In this document: piece after piece, positions 43,611 through 54,560 of the stretch | Layout of the letters: each line of letters starts with the position of its first letter | Position numbering within the stretch: position 1 is the first letter of the stretch | DNA from: Symsagittifera roscoffensis | Lineage: Eukaryota; Xenacoelomorpha; Acoela; Convolutidae | Reading direction: 5' to 3' | Assembly (NCBI RefSeq): GCF_963678635.1 | Contig: NC_087070.1 | Coordinates: 25,600,007-25,664,006, forward strand | DNA length: 64,000 nucleotides | The notes under the pieces: model-generated | What the model was told of the DNA's origin: nothing | Seen by the model: only the letters and a program-made list of their open reading frames with translations | Databases searched by the model: none | Position numbers and translations under genes: made by a program

Positions 43611-45490
43611 GTGGGGTGCAAACCATTGAGCCAAGAGCTATAAAGACTGACCTACTACTACTAATGACGACACGGAGCGCTTATTCAGGTTTTTTTTTTA
43701 AATTTCTGAAGACATCGTTGCAAAGTTGTTTGAATCCCGACGTGCTTGCTGGCAACGTTTTTTTTAAAAAAAGACTGAAGGGTTGGTCTTCAACAAAAAC
43801 AGTTGCTGTAGTTGAAAATTGATAGCTGATTGATTTAACGATTAATTGGATGAATTGACACTCGACCAGAATTTATCAAAATGCAAGTTCGCATTTGAAT
43901 TTTTATTGTGACATCGGAGCAGCAAGATTAACGGTTTCAACGAATTATGGTCTTAATCGCTCATTTTGAAGAACGCGGAAGAGTTAGATTGGACTGACAT
44001 GTTAATTTTTAAAAATTCGTTCAAAAAGAAAGACACGTGACAACGTGGAAATTTCGCGCCAACTGAAAACTGCGAAAACAAACAGAACAGGAGAATTTGT
44101 TGGGAACAAAGGTGAACAACAGTTGTAAGAGACAGATCGAGATTGGAATAAAAAACGACGATCAGACCATTCCGAGTTGTAACGATTAAGGTGCTACAAT
44201 CGTTACAACACGAATACCGAGAACCAGGAAGGGTATTGAGACGGAGTGTCGATCCTTCCGGTAAAAAATAAGACTGTTATTCGACTGTTTTCCAGAATCT
44301 GGATGGGTCTCGGAAGAAAACTGTAATTCTCTGTTTTATGAACTTTTAGCTTCTGGTCAAGTCCTGTATTGAATTAATATAATCTAAATTCGTTTTCAGA
44401 TTATGAGAAGCTAGGAGTTAAGGGAAAGCGACGGAGATGATGATTTTTATCTACTGAACAAAAACAATAGTAATATAATAAATAAGTAGTAGCCCTGTTT
44501 TTAGGAGTGACCTCGTGGTCTGGGGATACTGAGACCCAGCCATGAGCTCACTATTTTTGCCTGTAATTAAGTTACTTAGAACGTTTTGATCGAAGCCGGA
44601 AACAGTACCGTTTTTTGTCGACCCGATGTTAGAAAGACCACCAAAAGAACTGGCTTTGGCAGAGACGATGAAAAGCATGTAGAGCTGGGTTTAGACGCTG
44701 GCCAGTCGTTTTAGAACCTAGCTTTAGTTTCTGTCGATATGTGCTTCCGGGCGAATGTTACAGAGATGTTGTTGTGGCGCTCCTGGTGATTATTCTTTTT
44801 TGGCATCATGGAACTGTTAACGGGTACTCCACGCCGAGCAGATGCTAAAAATAAGGCCCTTACCACCTGGGCGAAAGGGTAGCTCGGAACGCGGAAGCCT
44901 TCCGGATTCCAGAAAATAGCTTTTTAATCAAGTTAAGACCGAAAATTCACGTACCACAAAGGGTTGGGGGATTGGCCATCCCGTCGTTTCCTGAGAGGTT
45001 TGTGGCCAAAAACACTTACAGATTTTCAGAAAACCAAAAAAGTAGTATAGTACCTAAGAAAAAACAAAAAACATAAAAAAAATAGCGGAAAAAACCGAAA
45101 AAATAGCGGAAAAGCGGAAAAAAAAAATATAAATAAAATCAATAGAAATCCTCACCCCATGTGATCCGACCCTCCCGTTTGTTGTTTTAAGATATATTGT
45201 TGTAACAGGCATTTATATCAGTCAGGATCGTTACGATCAATATTGTGGCCCGTTTCTGTTGCTTGTACTGTAGTGTTATTTGAGTATTTAAGCACGTTAA
45301 TGCTAATTTGCGCTCAATCCGGAAGGGTCTCGGGATTAAAGCAGAAGACTGATCCGGCAAGCAGTGCAAGGAGCAACAAGAAGGGGCTCATGGTTAACAA
45401 CAAACGAGTGTTGGGTACAGTTTCAAGTTTTTTTCCCTTTTGGTACAAAAATTAGGATATAAATCTGTGGGGGGCTCGACAGAATTTCTG
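43611..45490. other. No supported gene; possible old LTR-element debris
   Basis: Short frames only. The 44650-44770 block matches 24942-25055, where it lies next to a gypsy RT scrap, so this region may hold remains of the same element. Isolated copies of the CCGGAAG phrase of the later minisatellite occur at about 44220, 44250, 44888 and 45320. Confidence 0.4.
44650..44770. repeat. Dispersed repeat shared with 24942-25055
   Basis: Same orientation, about 115 bp, starting AACTGGCTTTGGCAGAGACG and ending GCGAATGTTACAGAGATG. Substitutions are scattered and there are no long gaps. Confidence 0.6.
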
Positions 45491-45492
45491 AG

Positions 45493-46098
45493 TTAAGCAC
45501 ATAATTCGGATATTGAACAAACCTGGACGGGTATAATATTACAAGTATTACTATTTATACAGGTTATAATAATACTCCTATACCGTTTTCCAAAGAAAAA
45601 CACAATGAGCAGACCGGTTTTTAGGGTAAAATAAGTGATATTTTGACCCCCACAAATCGCGATTTTTGAGATATCGATATTTTTTGAAAGGGAAAAAAGG
45701 CGAGTTACATTGTAACAGTAATAGTTTAATAGGTGGAACTGGTAAACTTTGGTTCCGAAGTGGTTGGAACGAATTGGGTAGCGAAAATTGAATTTTCTTG
45801 ATTTTTGAAGAAACAAAACGCTATAAAATAAGAAAAAATTTTGAAATTTTTGCGTTAGGAAATAATAAAAATTGTTGTTCGGACAAAGTTCACAAGTGAA
45901 TCGACAGTTTTTAAAACCGACTTGCCAATAAACTGCCGGGTTACAGTGAAGTCGAACTTGGCGTGTTTGATTTAGTGGATTCATCAAACCAGAAGTGTCC
46001 AAACAGCATTGTTTTTGGCAAATTTTTTCAGTTGGAACGTTTTGGATCAAGTTCTTGCGTTCAACTAGAAGTTTATAGACCTTCTGAGCTCGGATCAA
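45493..46098 (-). CDS. Unrecognised 201-codon frame with a Cys-rich segment
   Basis: Open for 201 codons on the minus strand. It has no ATG near the start (the first codon is TTG; the first in-frame Met is about residue 38), so it would have to be an exon or a chance frame. Residues 25-75 contain seven Cys ending NCRFTCELC. The final C-x3-C-x2-C resembles the end of a ShKT-type domain, but the rest of the spacing does not fit well. The C-terminal 100 residues are Phe/Tyr/Ile-rich, with possible membrane-like stretches, as expected of A/T-rich DNA read by chance. I do not assign a function. Confidence 0.2.
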   Translation of the reverse strand: MIRAQKVYKLLVERKNLIQNVPTEKICQKQCCLDTSGLMNPLNQTRQVRLHCNPAVYWQVGFKNCRFTCELCPNNNFYYFLTQKFQNFFLFYSVLFLQKSRKFNFRYPIRSNHFGTKVYQFHLLNYYCYNVTRLFSLSKNIDISKIAICGGQNITYFTLKTGLLIVFFFGKRYRSIIITCINSNTCNIIPVQVCSISELCA

Positions 46099-46440
46099 AA
46101 TTTTTTAAGTCGAAAAGATAAGAATTGCGAAATGAGTGAGCCTTTATAACCCTACCAAAGAGTAGTAACGGTTGAATAAAGCAATTTTACGCTGTTCTAG
46201 ACAAAAAGGGAGGCTGAAAAACCTATAAGACGATAGTCGAGTCAAGAGTTAGCTAGTTATAAGACCCTTCACGGTTAAGGAGAATTGTCAAATAAGCAGC
46301 TCAGCTTCATTCCGGAAGGGTCATAGGCCGGAAAACACCCTTCCTAGTTAATTCATATAGCATTATAGAATCGGAGAACCTATTGGAAAGAGTCTCGGTT
46401 TGAATTTTTTAAATGTCCAGGAAAAGCTTTCTTACATACC

Positions 46441-46795
46441 CCAATCCGGAAGGGTCCCATTTTGCCAATCCGGAAAAGTCCCAAATTTCACCAATCCGGA
46501 AAGGGTCCTATTTTTGCCACCCGGAAGGGTCCCAATTTTGCCAATCCGGAAGGGTCCTATTTTTGCCAATCCGGAAAGGTCCGATTTTCACCAATCCGGA
46601 AGGGTCCTATTTTGCCAATCCGGAAGGTTCCTATTTTTCTCAACCAGGAATGGTCCTATTTTTGCCAATCCGGAAGGGTCCCAATTTTGCAATCTGGAGG
46701 GGTCCCAATTTTGCCATTCCGGAAGAGTACTGTTTTTGCCAATTCGGAAGGGTCCAATTTTTGCCAATCCGGAAGGGTCCTATTTTTGTCAAAAC
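46441..46795. repeat. 25-bp minisatellite, 14 units, CCGGAAGGGTCC core
   Basis: Units start (TCCGGAAG position) at about 46445, 46469, 46495, 46520, 46545, 46570, 46595, 46619, 46645, 46669, 46693, 46718, 46743 and 46768, so the period is 24-26 bp. The consensus is roughly TTGCCAATCCGGAAGGGTCCTATTT. Because 25 is 1 modulo 3, all three plus frames are open with the same peptide phrase, which produces spurious frames of 113-141 codons. Single copies of the core occur up to 2 kb to the left. Confidence 0.95.
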
Positions 46796-46829
46796 ATAAG
46801 TAGACAAAAGAAAAGTAAACAGTAAAAAA

Positions 46830-47510
46830 AACTAGGTTATTAGGTGTCAGGGTAGAAACCAGTGATTGCACTGGTAAACTTGCCTTTTAAAAAGACCAGA
46901 GTAAAACAAAACAGGTCTAAGCCCGGATATTCGCAACATTAAGTCTAAATTGAATAAGAGTTTGTCACTAATTTGTCAAGATTAAAATCCAGGTCATTTT
47001 TTGGAAAAGTGATTGCCTTGAGGATTTTAGTAGGTCTAGCTCGGGCAATCCGAAGACAGATAAGTAACACAGGACTCGGTGGGTGCAATAGTCGCCCACT
47101 TGAGAAAATTACTGCCTTCAAAATTTGTCTGTTTAGTGCCGCACTGAAGACGGAAAGCTCTTTCTTTAGAAATAAGTTCGACTGTTGTATTGCGACTGAC
47201 TAAAGTACAAAACACATACGTTTTTCTTTAAAAATATCTTTATTTTCCTTCTTTTTTGGTTTTAAATCAATAATATCTGTTCTCGATTGGGTAGTGAGTA
47301 CACTATCTTTTAAAAACATTGATATTATCAGACTGTGCTAGCTTCATATCTTTACATCCAATAATCGATCGTTGTGAATAAATTGTATACACGCTGTACT
47401 GTTATAACATACAAGGATTCGTGGTCACTATTTAAATGAAACTTTTGAAATTTTTGTGTCGTGTCAATATTATTATCAGTAGTCAAACAATCAGAACAAT
47501 AGCAATCAAA
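46830..47510. other. No supported gene
   Basis: AT-rich, short frames only. It lies where an LTR of the following gypsy-type element would be expected, but I could not find a matching partner sequence downstream of that element. Confidence 0.4.
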
Positions 47511-47514
47511 TTGA

Positions 47515-49330
47515 GTGTATAAGCAATATAGAAGTGATAAATCGAAAACGAGTCTACACAAGTCAAGGATACCTAAGCTAAGTGATAGCTCTAGGAAGTT
47601 CATACCAGAGAAACAAAGAAAGGCAATGAACGACCCTTTTGTGGAAAGGACAGAGAGGACACACAACAAGAAAGGGGAGAAAGTCTCAGGCGGAAAGGTT
47701 GAAATAAGGAGTCAAAAGGCCTCGGAAGACAAAAAGGCCACGTTGGAGTAGAGACCCGTCCAAACCCCGCTCTGGATGACAATCGGGCGGGGGTTGGAAC
47801 CGAAAGAAATGGGAATTAGAGATTTAAGAGTGAGTCTATTCCCGTAGAACCTGGCCACAATTTCGCCACTTCGACCGGGACTCTTGATCGAGAGGAGGTG
47901 TCGGAACTGTCCGGCATTTTGACTGAAGATCCAGTAGCAGCAGGCTCACCTACTCATAATACCATGATGCATGGGTTGACAGAGAAAGCGGCAACGTCCT
48001 CCTCGTTTTCGGAAAGAGCCAAGAACACCTTGGGAATATTCTTTCCGTTTACTATGTGAGCGGTAACAGGCGATGAAGAAGACACCCAGGTAAGGGAAAT
48101 AGATAATGGTGAGCCTGAATAGTTCGACCCATAAAAACGAGGTATCGGCAAACATGGAGAATGGTTATTCGGATCAGTTTGGTGCGGTCAGAACCATAAA
48201 CAGAGACTATTGATGGAATACAACAGTCAAGAGAGTTCATGACAAGGACCATCTGGGACTTGCAATCCGGAACAACTAGGATCACGAGGTCAGGGACCAC
48301 ACCAAAGGAATCGCAGAAACCTGGACCGAGAAAGGGAAGAAAGTTTCAGGCGGAATGGTTGAAACCAGGAGTCAAAAGTCCGCAGAAGGACAAAAGGCAA
48401 TGTCAGAAGTAGAGGTCCATCCGGACCCTGCCATAGATGAAAATCGGGAGTGATATGGACCGGAAGGGAGTGGAAACAGAAGATTGGCGAGTGAATCTAC
48501 TCCGGTAGAACAAGACCAAGATTTTGTCACTTCCACCGGGACTCTAGACCGAGAAGAGATGTCAGAACTGTCCGACATCTCTACTGAAAACGTGGCAACT
48601 ACAAGATCACCACTGACAACACTATGATGCATGAGGTGACGGAGAATCCGGCAACGTACTCCTCGTTTTCAGAAAGAGTGAAGAACACTTTGGGATTTCT
48701 TATCCATTTACCATGGGAACGGTCACAGGCAATGAAGCAGAAACCCAGGAAGAGGAGGAGGACGATGACGAACAAGATGACTTCGAATCTCAAATAAGCC
48801 TCAATAGTTCGACTCAGAAGAATGATGCATACACCAACCAATAGAGAGACTGGCTTCACGGATCGATTTGGTTTGGCCAGGACTATAAGCAAGACCATAA
48901 ATGGATCAAATCAGTCATGAAATTTTGTGACCTTGACGAATTCGGAAGTGCAACCAGGGAAGAACAGAAACACGGGGCTATGTAACCCATCAGCGGATTC
49001 AGAAGCGGATCATGAAGAGACGTCGAGACAGAGAAATAAGGCTCGAGTCTCGACCTGCACCAAGCTACCTGGAACCGACAGGGTGACACCACACTTCTGA
49101 GGCCATTAGTGGACAAAGGAGGATCAATCGAAAAAGCCTTGACCAACATAGTGGACAGCGTAGGAGAGAATGAACAGATGTCCTTAAGAATGATGAACTG
49201 GAAAAGCAGAACACTTCGAGAGAGAAAGCCTGTGGGAAGAGATCAATCGCAACAGACAAGAAGTTAGCAGAAGCAAAAAAAAGCTTGAAGGAGAGATTGG
49301 ATGAACACTTGGCCAAAAACTTGTCTTGAA
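47515..49330 (+). pseudogene. Gypsy-2 gag N-terminal region, internally duplicated
   Basis: Several short frames in mixed phase encode a charged, low-complexity region. Two tandem units of about 630-660 bp (47670-48300 and 48330-48960) are alignable. Both contain TSTGTLDREE, ELS, a MMH(G/E)(L/V)TE phrase and SSFSERxKNTLG. The remaining part to 49330 is Lys/Glu-rich and probably coiled coil. No family domain is recognisable; assignment to gag rests on position and on the frames that follow. Confidence 0.45.
47670..48960. repeat. Tandem duplication in gypsy-2 gag, unit about 655 bp
   Basis: Units start at GGGAGAAAGTCTCAGGCGGA (about 47676) and GGGAAGAAAGTTTCAGGCGG (about 48334). Both contain AACTGTCCG.CAT and AGAACAC.TTGGGA. 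They have diverged visibly, so this is an old duplication. Confidence 0.8.
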
Positions 49331-50683
49331 TGACGAGGGAAGCTGAGCAAAGAGAGTTACGGCTGAGAGATGACATGGAGAAATTGAGAATTCAGCAAGA
49401 ACAGAATCTTGGGACTCTTGACACGAAGATAGACGCGATGATAGAGAGGCGAACTCAGGCTATCATGGATAGTTTGGATGGGCTACTAGGAAACAGGAGT
49501 GGATCGAAGACTGGGGAAACAAACTCAGGAGAACCCAGCACTAAGCCGAGAGTGAACTTCAATGAGCAACCCAATAGTTGGAGGACATTTGGACCCACGA
49601 GATGAAGGGGCAGTTCATCCAGCTATGCCACAGGGGACAATAGGCCACGGGGCCCAAACATCAGAGGAAGTTCAGCTGGCAACAGACCGACCTCAAACGA
49701 ACGACCAACGCAAGACACACATGCGACTGGGATATGTGATTCCATGAACTGGAATCATGCGAATCAATTAAGAAGTCATCCATTCGAACAGGAGGGAAAA
49801 CCCAGAGCCTCTATCAGGGGGCAATGATGCTCAAGCGGGGCATTCAAGGGACGCAACGTCAATGGCCACTGCCCTTAAACCTCTGAACAGGTCCTTGGAA
49901 ACATTCCTGATGACGTTATCTAGAACCAGTGAACGCAGTGAAAAGTCCAGAAGGGTTTTTAAGAAACCAAGGTGCTATAAAGACGAATCTGATGGCTGTA
50001 TTGATATCTGGATAGAGGTAATGAAACTGCATTTTGAAGAGAAGGACTTGACAGAAAGACAAGAATGCAGTTCGCTCACCAGTAACCTGGAAGGGACAGC
50101 CCTAAACTGCGTGATTGCTAAAAAGCAGTACCAGCGGGACACTGATGAGAAAATCTTTGAAATTTGTTAAATCGTTTTTGGCTCAGGGTACAAGCACACC
50201 AGGCAATATGCGCTTCGAGAAATGGAGGCAACCTGAAGACGAGACGATAGACAACTTTCTAGACAATATGGAGATGCTTAGAAGGCGCAGCCAACCAGAT
50301 GAGTCGAGCAGAAGGATGAACCTAGCAGTAGCCTCAAAATTCATCGATGGTGTGAAGAATGGTGACGAAGGAGATCGAACAAAATGTGAAGCTCGAACTA
50401 GAGAATGAAAAAAAAATCGCTGGAAAAACTAAACGCCTTCGAGGCATCAGAGGTTGAAGAAACGAAAGCACCAAGCAGTTTGAGCATGAAACTAAACGTG
50501 ATCTCCGGGCAGACATTCGGAATGGTGCCACAAGGAAGCAGAATACAGTCAAAAATTTCAGTTGCGGGACATCAGAAAATCATGAACCTAAGTGAACCCT
50601 CAGAGTTCACTATGACATATAAAGATACATATGCAGATTATCTGAGACAAGTAGAGCCACGCACTGAGTCAAGGGCTGTGTGA
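49330..50683 (+). pseudogene. Gypsy-2 gag: coiled coil and capsid
   Basis: 49330-49605 starts with a heptad-like helix (EAEQRELRLRDDMEKLRIQQ). 49862-50408 contains the retrotransposon capsid pattern: CIDIWIEVMKLHFEE, SSLTSNLEGTALNCVIAK, then FEKWRQPEDETIDNFLDNME and RRMNLAVASKFIDGV. There are frameshifts near 49600, 50165 and 50400. The product would assemble the particle. No zinc knuckle is visible before the protease, which differs from the nested gypsy at 32 kb. Confidence 0.65.
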
Positions 50684-50686
50684 GCG

Positions 50687-51343
50687 TTGTTGACAACAGG
50701 TGGACCTCGAACAAAGAAACTCCACGGGCGCTACGTGGAAGTCTATGGAACGTATCAGGTGATGTTGAACGTTGACGGGATCAGTATCTACACAAGGACC
50801 TACGTCTCAACAGATAGTGACCAAATGGGGCAGATCTATTTGGGTCAGGAAGAACTTAAGGACCGTAGAATTGGCCATGATGCCATGATGAAGCAAGATG
50901 CAGTACACAGAGGGTACGAGACAGATGTGAACGCACATCTGCTAGACTTCAATGGGAAGAAAATTGGAGTAACAGGACTACTGGATACAGGAGCAGTGAT
51001 AAGCGTGATGCCAATAAAGACTTGGGAAAACATGGGCTTCACGAGGGAAGTTCTAATTCCCACGAACCTCAGATTGGCGGCTGCCAACCGCGGAGCAATC
51101 TACGTAGACGGAAGAACGCCAATAACGGTCCTTCACATGAGAGGACGGGATCTTTGGATGATTTTCCTGGTGGTAGAGAACTTCGATGATTCGGACCAAC
51201 TCATCTTGGGCCGTGATTTGGTCAGAAATTTTGATTTGGTGATTGACAACGGCCTAATAAGGATTAGAAACCGGGACCGGAAGTCTGATAAGAGACCAAT
51301 TAATATAATAATAACAGATGAAAACCAGGTGCCAGTTTTTTAG
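50687..51343 (+). pseudogene. Gypsy-2 protease
   Basis: An intact frame of 218 codons. Aspartic protease: GLLDTGAVISVMPIKTW (active-site DTGA, near 50975-51025), then DQLILGRDLVRNFDLVIDNG (the second conserved ILGRD region). It would cleave the gag-pol polyprotein as a dimer. The first 70 residues include a segment (GISIYTRTYVSTD) that is repeated at about 51,676-51,732. The frame lies between gag and RT as usual. Confidence 0.85.
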
Positions 51344-51737
51344 ATAGAAAAGTAAAACTACAGCCGGGACAAGCTGTAATAGCAATATTTAGGATGAGAA
51401 TTTTAAACTCGTTAAGTGCTAGTAAAAAGGTCTGTCTGGTACCCAACCCAAATAGTCAAAGCTCGGTGATTTCACGCCGGAGCTTTTCAGTAACACAAAA
51501 CGGGCTGTGTGCCAGTGTGTTATTGAACACACTGGACACCACGGTTTTGATTCAGCGTGGGAGGAAACTTGGTTACGCTTTGCCGATGAAGACCGACTAT
51601 GAGGAGACACAAAACTTGAAGAGATATAACGTGAAAGACTGCCCGAATCAAGCTGATAAATATAAAGTTTTAAAGAAAATTGACGGGATCGGTATCTACA
51701 CATACACAAGGAACTACGTCACAACAGATAGGTTTTG
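51344..51737 (+). pseudogene. Gypsy-2 protease-RT connector
   Basis: RILNSLSASKKVCLVPNPNS, VTQNGLCASVLLNTLDTTV and RGRKLGYALPMKTDYEETQN are the connector between protease and RT. The end (about 51676-51732) is a diverged second copy of a 55-bp stretch from the protease region, and the frame then shifts into RT. Confidence 0.7.
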
Positions 51738-52620
51738 CCGGAGATAGAACACTTGAGAGGTAAAGTAGGTAAGGGAGATTTCGAATCATTAAGGGCGATT
51801 TTAATTCGGAACGCGGACGTATTTTCAAAACATAAGGCAGATATTGTTTGTTGCAACTTCGTCGAATATGAAATAGAATTAGAGGAAGGCGCCATTCCTC
51901 ATATTAAAGGCGCAAGACGAATGACATCTAATAAATCGGAAGCGTGCCGAGCGGAAATAGCAATGTTACTCGAATATGACATGATAAAACCCTCGAAGTC
52001 GCCTTGGGCTTGTGGGTTTGTCATGGCCAAAAAGAAATGGGGCAGCTTAGGTTTTGTTGCGACTTTCGTTACCTGAACGCAGTGACAAGAAAAGATGCGT
52101 ACCCGATACCGCGAATAGACGAGAGCCTCTCGAAACTTGGCGAAGCCAACGTCTTCACCATATTGGACTTGGGTTCTGCCTTCTGGCAGGTCTCTCTGCG
52201 AAAAAAGGACAAAATAAAAACCGGATTCGCATGTGAATTGGGGTTGTACCAGTAGAAGAGGATGCCCTTTGGCTTGTGCAACGCCACGGCGACCTTTCAA
52301 AGACTGAGGACCCAAGCTTTGACCAGGGTAAGGAAGAAGTACGGGAATCTTGTGATGTGTTACGAGGATGACGTGCTCATATCAACCCCCACCTTGGCAG
52401 ACCACAATGATTGACTCGATGAAACTTTTGGTTGCATGATAAGAGCAGGCTTGAAATGCAAACCATGTATATGTGAAATCCTTAGAGATTCAATCAAGTA
52501 CCTGGGAAGAATGGTGGACAGGCATGGCGTAAGGCCGGACCCGGAAGCAGTGAAAGCCGTATTGACATGGAAGACCACCAGGACGGACACACAACTTATG
52601 AGCTTATTATTATCGTGAGT
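51735..52620 (+). pseudogene. Gypsy-2 reverse transcriptase
   Basis: ADVFSKHKADIVCCNFVEYE, EIAMLLEYDMIKPSKSPWAC and, after a frameshift near 52050, FCCDFRYLNAVTRKDAYPIP, FTILDLGSAFWQVSLRKKD (first catalytic Asp) and, after an in-frame stop TAG (52253-52255), MPFGLCNATATFQRL. The catalytic motif reads CYEDDVLIST (near 52358-52385), with Glu in place of the usual Val/Ile. SIKYLGRMVDRHGVRPDPEA follows. There are several stops and frameshifts. Confidence 0.85.
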
Positions 52621-53260
52621 TCATAAAAGGGTACGCGGAAAAGGTGTACCGCATGCAGAAGCTGATGCGCAACAAAGGAAAGAAGTTCGAATGGAACGAA
52701 GTAGCTCAGGCTGCCTTCGAGAACATGAAGAGGGAGCTGTGCGAGGCGCCAGTGCTAGGCATCCGCATGGAAAAGGGCATGTACGTTCTCGACACTGATG
52801 CTTCAGTAGTAGCCATCTCGGGAAAACTGCATCAGGATTGAGATTGGAATGGGAGAATAGGTCTCCGTCCCATTGCATATGGTAGTAAAATTTTGAGTGA
52901 CATTGAAATGAAATATGGTGCACCAAAGGCAGAAATGTTTGCAGTGTTCACATTCGCGGAGAACTACCGCTCTTACTTAGGGAGCGCTACCTTTAAGCTA
53001 CGCGTGGACATTAGAGCGTTATCCTGGTTGAAGACGTACTCGATGGACCAGAGCTATATTTGTCGGTGGATAGTCAGTTTAGACGGCTTCTACATGATAA
53101 TCGAGCACAGGTGCATGACAAACACCAGAATGCTGACAGCCTCAGCAAGAAGACTGAGTTTTATTAAAGAATTGAACAGAAGCAAGCCAATCAGGCGGAA
53201 ATCAAGGAAGGGTTCTCGAGGAAGGTTTCTGAACAAAGAAACTTATGAACTGCTTCCTTG
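52621..53260 (+). pseudogene. Gypsy-2 RNase H
   Basis: YVLDTDASVVAISGKLHQD (first catalytic Asp), then a stop. ALRPIAYGS-type text follows, IEMKYGAPKAEMFAVFTFAE (Glu) and LRVDIRALSWLKTYSMDQSY (Asp). The end reads IIEHRCMTNTRMLTASARRL with a likely frameshift in the expected His-Asp segment. It is the part that removes RNA from RNA-DNA hybrids in active elements. Confidence 0.8.
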
Positions 53261-54560
53261 ACGAGATGGTTGGACAAATCTTGACATCCAATTCCGGGAC
53301 ACCCCGAGTTACCGGTGGAAAAGGCAGCAGAAACAAAGATCTTACCGAAGAAAGATCCGGTGCATTTGGATCTGTTGCTACGTTCGAACCCTGTCCAACA
53401 GGAACTCTCTCGTAAGAACATAAACAGCCTTTCATTGCTGAATAAAACGGGGCAGGTCACTCCGCAAGTGATGCGGATGCTGGGTGAATTGTTGGAAGGA
53501 GAAATGACTAGAGACGACCCTGAATGGGCAGCAGCCATGGCATCCCTAACAGTCAGTGAGAAAGTAAAGATTAGGCCATCAGGACATCCACACAAAGAAA
53601 ATGAAAGACAATGTAGGACGATAGTTCAGCAACTAGTATTCTCGATACCCCAAAATGTCTTGACGAGTACGTCATGCAAACGAAAAGATCAAGTGAAAGG
53701 GACACAAAGGAAAACCGTTACCTTTGAGGATCAAGGTCAAAAAGGTGAAGAAGATGAACAAAAACTGGGGCAAGAAATCTTGTCCGGGGAGAAGGACGTT
53801 GAAGAGGACAGGCGGTTAATCAACAAGACCTGGGACAAGAACGTTTGTCCGGGGAGTCAGGTGTAGAGGAAAATGTTCAAGGTGAGGAACAAGACCTGGA
53901 GGATAAAACTTTGTCCGGCGAGATCAGATAGATGTGCAGAGCGCATGAAACTGATCCCGAAGAAGAAACGTGCTCCGTGGCAGACTCTTCCATTGATGAC
54001 AACTCGAGGAATTCAGGAATTGACACCTACTCAGACAGGAACTCGAGCACCGGATCGGAATTGTCAGAGCTATTGATCCACGCGTTACTAAACGAGATTC
54101 GAGCAAGAGACCTGGACAGAGAGGTATATTAGGACCCTGACAGTGATCGCTACCTGGTACCCAGCGAAACAGTCTTCGACAACGCAGCGGATGATCTAGA
54201 AACAATATCGGTATCGAAACGATCAATGAGTTTGTTGCCGCAGAAAGAAGTAGTCAGGACTGATCTTCAACCCTTCAGACAAGAGACAAAGCCATTGGCG
54301 AAAACTTGGTGCGTGAAGATGGAAGATGACACGCATCAGTCCGATCAAATGAAAAGTCAATTGAGGGTCATGAAGACATACTTGAAGTCAAGATACAGAC
54401 TCTCGGACCTACTGAGAGCGCAAAAAAATGACCGCATGACGAGTAACTTGAAAAGGTGGATCGAAAATGGACCACCAGACAAATGTGACCTGGAGGAAGA
54501 CAGTTACCGTATTCTGAGACAGTACTTCATGCGAAAAAGGGACGGTTTTATCAGAACAAG
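53261..54560 (+). pseudogene. Gypsy-2 long acidic linker between RNase H and integrase
   Basis: About 430 codons in several frames, unusually long for this position. The text is charged, Ser/Glu/Asp-rich and predicted disordered. ILSGEKD and related SGE phrases recur (for example near 53780, 53850 and 53915). A helical part near 54330-54450 reads KSRYRLSDLLRAQKNDR. No enzyme motif was found. Confidence 0.5.

Noticed and set aside
46400-46800. CRISPR-like array
   Set aside because: Units are directly abutting variants of one another with no distinct spacers, and the context is eukaryotic.
46400-46825. Three long overlapping plus-strand frames (113-141 codons)
   Set aside because: All are the 25-bp minisatellite read in three phases; the period is 1 modulo 3, so frames stay open without selection.
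51899-52315. Minus-strand frame of 138 codons
   Set aside because: Antisense to the gypsy-2 RT, whose motifs are on the plus strand.
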